64,000 bases of DNA, taken from contig JAHDVF020000215.1 of the NCBI GenBank assembly GCA_022606425.2, positions 744,001 through 808,000 on the forward strand. The letters are read 5' to 3'. The notes beneath the pieces were generated by a model that saw only the letters and a program-made list of their open reading frames with translations, searched no databases and was not told the origin of the DNA. This stretch comes from Lepidostoma basale. Its lineage: Eukaryota; Arthropoda; Insecta; Trichoptera; Lepidostomatidae. The translations under genes were made by a program, and so were the position numbers. Of this stretch, positions 39,501 to 45,500 are shown one piece after another (position 1 is the stretch's first letter; the number at the start of each line of letters is the position of its first letter).

Positions 39501-42500
39501 AAACGATGCAATGGTTCATTTGTCTCAAGCCTGCATTAGAAACAAAATGTTATTTTAGTTTCGCATGTAATGAAATAGGTGAATTTAATATTTATTGTTC
39601 ACCCACGAGTTCCCCTGAGCAATTATTGTAACAAATATGCAGGAATCATAATTATGTACATTTTAAGTTTTTGAATAGAACATGTGCATTTGTTACGAAG
39701 CAAACCTGTACAACATTCTGTATTTCATTTGTTTCTATAAACGTAGGTAATCAAAACATGGACGGCAAATAAAAATACGGTTGGCTTCCCTACAAGTGAA
39801 AAGGGTTTATCTTTTCAAAATCATTCCCATTTTATAATCTTTCAACTTATATTATATACAAGAGGACCCGACGTCGTCCTACCCGAACGTTGGCGTGCCT
39901 GCTTCAGCAAACGTCTTTTCAATATTCGTATTTTCGATAAACTATATACTAAATGACAAACTGTTTTCTCAATACGCACGCAATTGTGATACATGCCATA
40001 CATAGGATGAACTTCCCAGAAGGTTTTAACAATCACCTACCGGGTCAAATTGTAAATCTAAACCATCAAGGGACCCACTTAATCACACACAAAAATTTCG
40101 TCAAAATCGCCCAGCCGTTTAGGAGGAGTTCAACTATATATATGCCCGTAAAAAAGGTAAAAAGTAAAGGCTACTTAATCTTCTTACGGTTTCATATCAG
40201 ATCCCCTAACATTGACTTCGACATGAGAGTAGGCACCTCTGTCTCCGACAGCTAATTTTCATCGGAAAACCATCTTCAGCGATGAGGCCCATTTCTGGAT
40301 GAATGGGTACGTCAACAAACAAAATTGTCGAATTTGGGACGATACCAATCCACATGAGATCCATGAGCGCCCAATGCATTATGCACAGCGGCCCTCAAAG
40401 CCAACATAACCCATGATTTATGCGCCAGAGTCATGGAAAATTCAACATTTCGGATGCGCGCCACCCAGAGTAGCCGCGTTGGACATTTGAACGATGTTAT
40501 ATTTCATACATAATGGCATCTATAGACCTTTCAAACGAATAAAAAAATTCGATGATATCTCACACACACTTAGTTTTATTTAAATTTAAAGATAAAAAGC
40601 GCAATAATGTGAGACCCTAAAAATGAAATAATAAAAAAATACTATTTTCATGAAAAAACAATTTAGGAAGCTATCTAAAAATAAAAATTTCTGATATATT
40701 TGATAATATGTTTAATTTCAACATCAATAGTCCAAGACTCGCAAACATAAAGAAATATGGAGAAAACAACGGCTTGAACCAGTCCCGTCTTGTTAGAGAT
40801 ATTTTTGTCTTGCCATATCTTGGTGAGCTTTGTCCTGGCAGATTTGGCCATTTAGGTTCTGCGTCAAATCTACCTTTTGCATCCTCCCAGGTCAGTGATC
40901 AGTGATCCAAGACATACGAATCCATTTAAAATTTCCAAATCTTAGAGAAGGCTATAGTCTCTAGGCCAGGGATGGCAAACCTTTTTGAGCCTGAGTGCCA
41001 ATTTTTTTATCCAATATAATAATATGTCGCGTTCCACGTGCCATGGATATAAAATGCATCAAATGTTTGTGTAACTTCAGAATTTTAATATAAACAAAGC
41101 ATTAATACATCGAAAAAATAATCAAGTACTTATTAATGCAAAATAAAATAAATAAATAAAAAATAAACAGAAATTTAAAAAAAGTAGAACCCTCAAAACT
41201 TCATTATTAGTGAGATTTTTGGTGTTGGATGCTAAATGCCAATTTGTATATCGGGTTCATAGCTGGAAGCTTTTATTAGACTACAAGCAGTAGTCTGTAA
41301 GCCTACTTCTTATGTCTGATTTAATAAAGTTTATTGAAGAAAATAATGATTCACAGGAATAAGTCGACGAAAAATTGATAAAATGCCCATTGCTATTTTT
41401 ATAAGACAAGCAAAAGTTTCCGGGACGGATTGCCATGTTGTAAGTATTTCATTTTCGGCATTCCTCTGGACTGGTCCAACGAATCGATCTCGTTCAATTT
41501 CTTCCAAAATAATTCTTAAATCTTTAAATTTTTGTGTCTATATCGAATCGAACTCGACTGAAAATCTACCGATTCCATTTCAAAATCACGTAATTCCATG
41601 AATTCAAACATTGTCAAGTCATTGTCATTCAAGCTAAAAGTTTTTTTAATTTTCTGTATAATCACTTTTATTTTTTCTCTTAATTCGCGTGCCATAGGTT
41701 TGCCATCCCTGCTCTAGGCTATTTTTTTTTTTTTTTAATAATATATAATATAATATATTTTTTTATAAATTTTATAGTAAAGGGGGCGATGGTCCCGAGA
41801 AGGTTGGTAAATTGTTGTCCAAAGGTATAATTACATTTCTCGTTCTAATATCTGATACTCGATCATAAATTTGTATAAATTTCGTTTATTTCATTAGTCG
41901 AATTGAGTGCAGATCTAAATACGATCATTTGTAATTTACGTGCAAAGAGTTTTAATCGCATCACCCCCGTGCCAAACGAGATTCTCCAAATTACAATGCA
42001 AATTATTTGCAATTCATTAATCTTTAAATGTGCTATCGAATACAATAATTCAATTTTATTTACAAATACAATTCCAAAACTTTCTCGTAATTAAATAAAA
42101 ATCTATATAAATAACAACCAGAGAACTCGAGAGAAAATTTAATACAATTTGACTGTGTTGATATTATAACATAAAGCACAGTCATAAAAGTTTCGGGAAT
42201 GCAGTTAAGATTGTGCATTGAACTTTATCAAATAAAATACAATATATTAAACTTATCTTTGAAGCCATCTAGTTTCGCTTGTACCCAAGTTCCCTCAAGG
42301 TTATTTTAAAACTTTTCGCTGTCGAAATATAGAAAAAAGTGGAAATTCTTTCTATGTTCGCCATACTTGTGTTGTAGATGTTTTATTTGTCTTTTTATTT
42401 TTTTATATACTTTGTATATTTTATTTGTCTTTTTATTTTTTTATATACTTTGTATATACAACACTCACTTTGAAAAAAAAAAAATTACATATCAGACATG

Positions 42501-45500
42501 TTTCGGACAACCGGTCCTTCTTCAGTGATACATGTAATTGGTACGTGATTGATACGTGATTGATTTCAGTGATACGTGTATACAGTAATTGGGTTCAGAC
42601 GACCTATTGTATACAAGAAAAAAAAATGTATCACTGAAGAAGGACCGGTTGTCCGAAACATGTCTGATATGTAATTATTTTTTTTCAAAGTGAGTGTTGT
42701 ATATACAAAGTATATAAAAAAATAAAAAGACAAATAAAATATACAAAGTATATAAAAAAATAAAAAGACCAATAAAACATCTACAACACAAGTATGGCGA
42801 ACATAGAAAGAATTTCCACTTTTTTCTATATTTCGACAGCGAAAAGTTTTGAAATAACCTTGAGGGAACTTGGGTACAAGCGAAACTAGATGGCTTCAAA
42901 GATAAGTTTAATATATTGTATTTTATTTGATAAAGTTCAATGCACAATCTTAACTGCATTCCCGAAACTTTTATGACTGTGCTTTATGTTATAATATCAA
43001 CACAGTCAAATTGTATTAAATTTTCTCTCGAGTTCTCTGGTTGTTATTTATATAGATTTTAAGTGAGTGTTGTATATACAAAGTATATAAAAAAGAAAAA
43101 GACAAATAAATGTGGAACTACTTAAAAAAACGTCGTTTCATTTCATTATTATTTAAATGAACCTTCATCAAAAGATTTCAGTAAATTCATTTAATTCGAT
43201 ATAGGTATACATTTTTTACTAAAACGGCCAAAAATAGCAATATGTTGCCGAAACCGCCCATGGAAAATTTAATTATGTTTTAACTTAAATTCAACAGCTT
43301 TTGAAGAGTTCTTTATTTAAATAATGAAAAAAAAATATATTTAAGAATTTTTTTTAAATATATATTTAATTAAAATCCACTGATGTTTGTGTCTTCGGCC
43401 GGTTTTGGCAGCTCGCTGCCATCTTTTGTATACACGTATCGTCACGTATGTTTTTTTTATTCGAATTTGTATACCTTAAAAAAAAACACATTTTATGTAA
43501 CAATGTTTATAAGGGTGTTTTTTTAGAGGTATACAAATTCAAAATGAAAAAAAAAAAAACATTTAAATTTTGTCAATGCCTATGATATTAGATTAATTTA
43601 ATAGATAATTTTAAGCCATTATTGTTTAAATATAATTTCGGGCACATGAGCGCCACGGTTAGTTCGAATGAAGCGCAATCGTGAAGTCCAATTTTCGACA
43701 CCATTATTGAGCAACTGGGTGACTGGCTAAACGTACTGACTACAAATCAACTGTCAAATGTCAAATTGACAGTCTGTAGAAACAATGTTTCGGACAACCG
43801 GTCCTTCTTCAGTGATACATGTAATTGGTACGTGATTGATACGTGATTGATTTCAGTGATACGTGTATACAGTAATTGGGTTCAGACGACCTATTGTATA
43901 CAAGAAAAAAACATCTTTTGGTTTTATATTTAATACGATTGCCGTGTAGAAAAAATGCCAGAGGGAAGAACACCGAAAATTTTGTCCAGATGGGTGCCGT
44001 GCATAAAAAGACCAAGATGCAGACCAAGAAAAAGTTGGCGGACTGCGTGGAAGAGAACTGGGATTTTTTTTTTGTGTTCAACCTTTTTTGAACCCAATTA
44101 CTCTATTTACTTTTTTTAGCTATTCATAAATTCTCCAGCCAGTGGTGACATATGGTTCTGAGTCATGGACAATGACTCTAAAAGAACAACAAAGAATTTA
44201 CTGGTTTGAGAATAGAATACTTAGAATGATCCTGGTACCCAGACCCATTGTTGCAGCGAGAACTTGGAGCTATAGGACCAACTAAGAGATCCATACGATG
44301 AACCAGCAGCCCCTTATAACGAGCACCGTGAGAGCCGGTCGCCTAGCATGGATTGGGCACGTGTGCCGAGCCGAAGAGATCAGAGCAATCAAAATCCTGT
44401 ACGCGTCTAAACCGACTGGAGTAAGACCTCTAGGAAGGCCTAGACAGCGCCTAATGGACAATGTTTTGGGTGATCTGGCTAGGTTGGGCGAATCTGACTG
44501 CTGGGAGCAAAAGGAGCTTGGCGAAAAATCATCAAGGAGGCTAAAACTCTTAAAGAGTTGTACGGCCATTGGAAGTAAGTAAGTATGTATATAAATTCTC
44601 ATGACATATGATAGATAGGTAATTAATCTTACTGTCACGTGAATTCTAAACCAAACCAAAGACAGTGTAACAATCACAAAGAGAATTAGAAAGATCCGGA
44701 GGACAGGGGCTAGTGGATGACTGGTGTGGAGGAGGCAAAGAAGAAGAATAGAAGTTCCATTCATCACCCAGACAGCAATTGATTTACATTCAAAAATACT
44801 ATGTTATTTTAATTGCACATATTAATGGTTTGAGTCTCATTCTGATCAATTTATTAATACAAAAACTAACAAAACACTGATAAAGGGCTTCTATGTCCGA
44901 AACATGTTTTAATTTTATTTTTAATAAAATCAGTGTAATTTACAAAGTTATAAACATTGTTCAATGAATCCGCAATACAAAGTCTTGGCGAATATTGAAG
45001 AAATTTATTGATATATTATTTACCAAGTAGCACAGTTATAATAAAATATAACTAAAATATGGGATGTTTTTTTTTTAGAAGTTTGGTTTTTAAACTGGCA
45101 ACATTGTTTCTACAGACAGTTAATTTGACAGTTGATAATTGATTTGTAGTCAACACGTATTGCCATTTTACCCAGTTGCGCGATAAAGTGGTCGAAAATT
45201 GGACTTCTTGATTACGCTTCATTTGAGCTAGCCGTGGCGCTCATATGTCCAAAATCATATTTTAACAATAATGGCATAAATTTGTCTATTTAATAAAGCT
45301 AATATCATAGACATTAGCATTATTTGAATGTGTTTTTTTTTATTTTGAGTTTGTATACTTTAAAAAAAACACATTTTATGTAACAATGTGTATAAGGGTG
45401 TTTTTTTAGAGGTATACAAATTCAAAATGAAAAAACAAAACATTTAAATTTTGTAAATGTCTATGATATTAGATTTATTTGATAGATAATTTAATTAATA

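Larger units (their letters stand above)
42097..43060. repeat. Nearly 1-kb palindrome with a hammerhead motif in each arm
   Basis: Arms at 42097-42533 and 42626-43060 (about 436 bp each) are almost identical in inverse orientation, with a 92-bp centre. Each arm holds ACAACACTCACTTTGAAAAA, TGTTCGCCATACTTGTG and GTACCCAAGTTCCCTCAAGG. One arm has a tandem copy of TTTTATTTGTCTTTTTATTT; the other has the matching duplication. The centre also occurs at 43787-43911. Confidence 0.95.

Noticed and set aside
42566..42959. Hydrophobic minus-strand frames inside the palindrome
   Set aside because: They are made of AT-rich repeats (FFIYFVY-like) and have no homologous counterpart of independent support.
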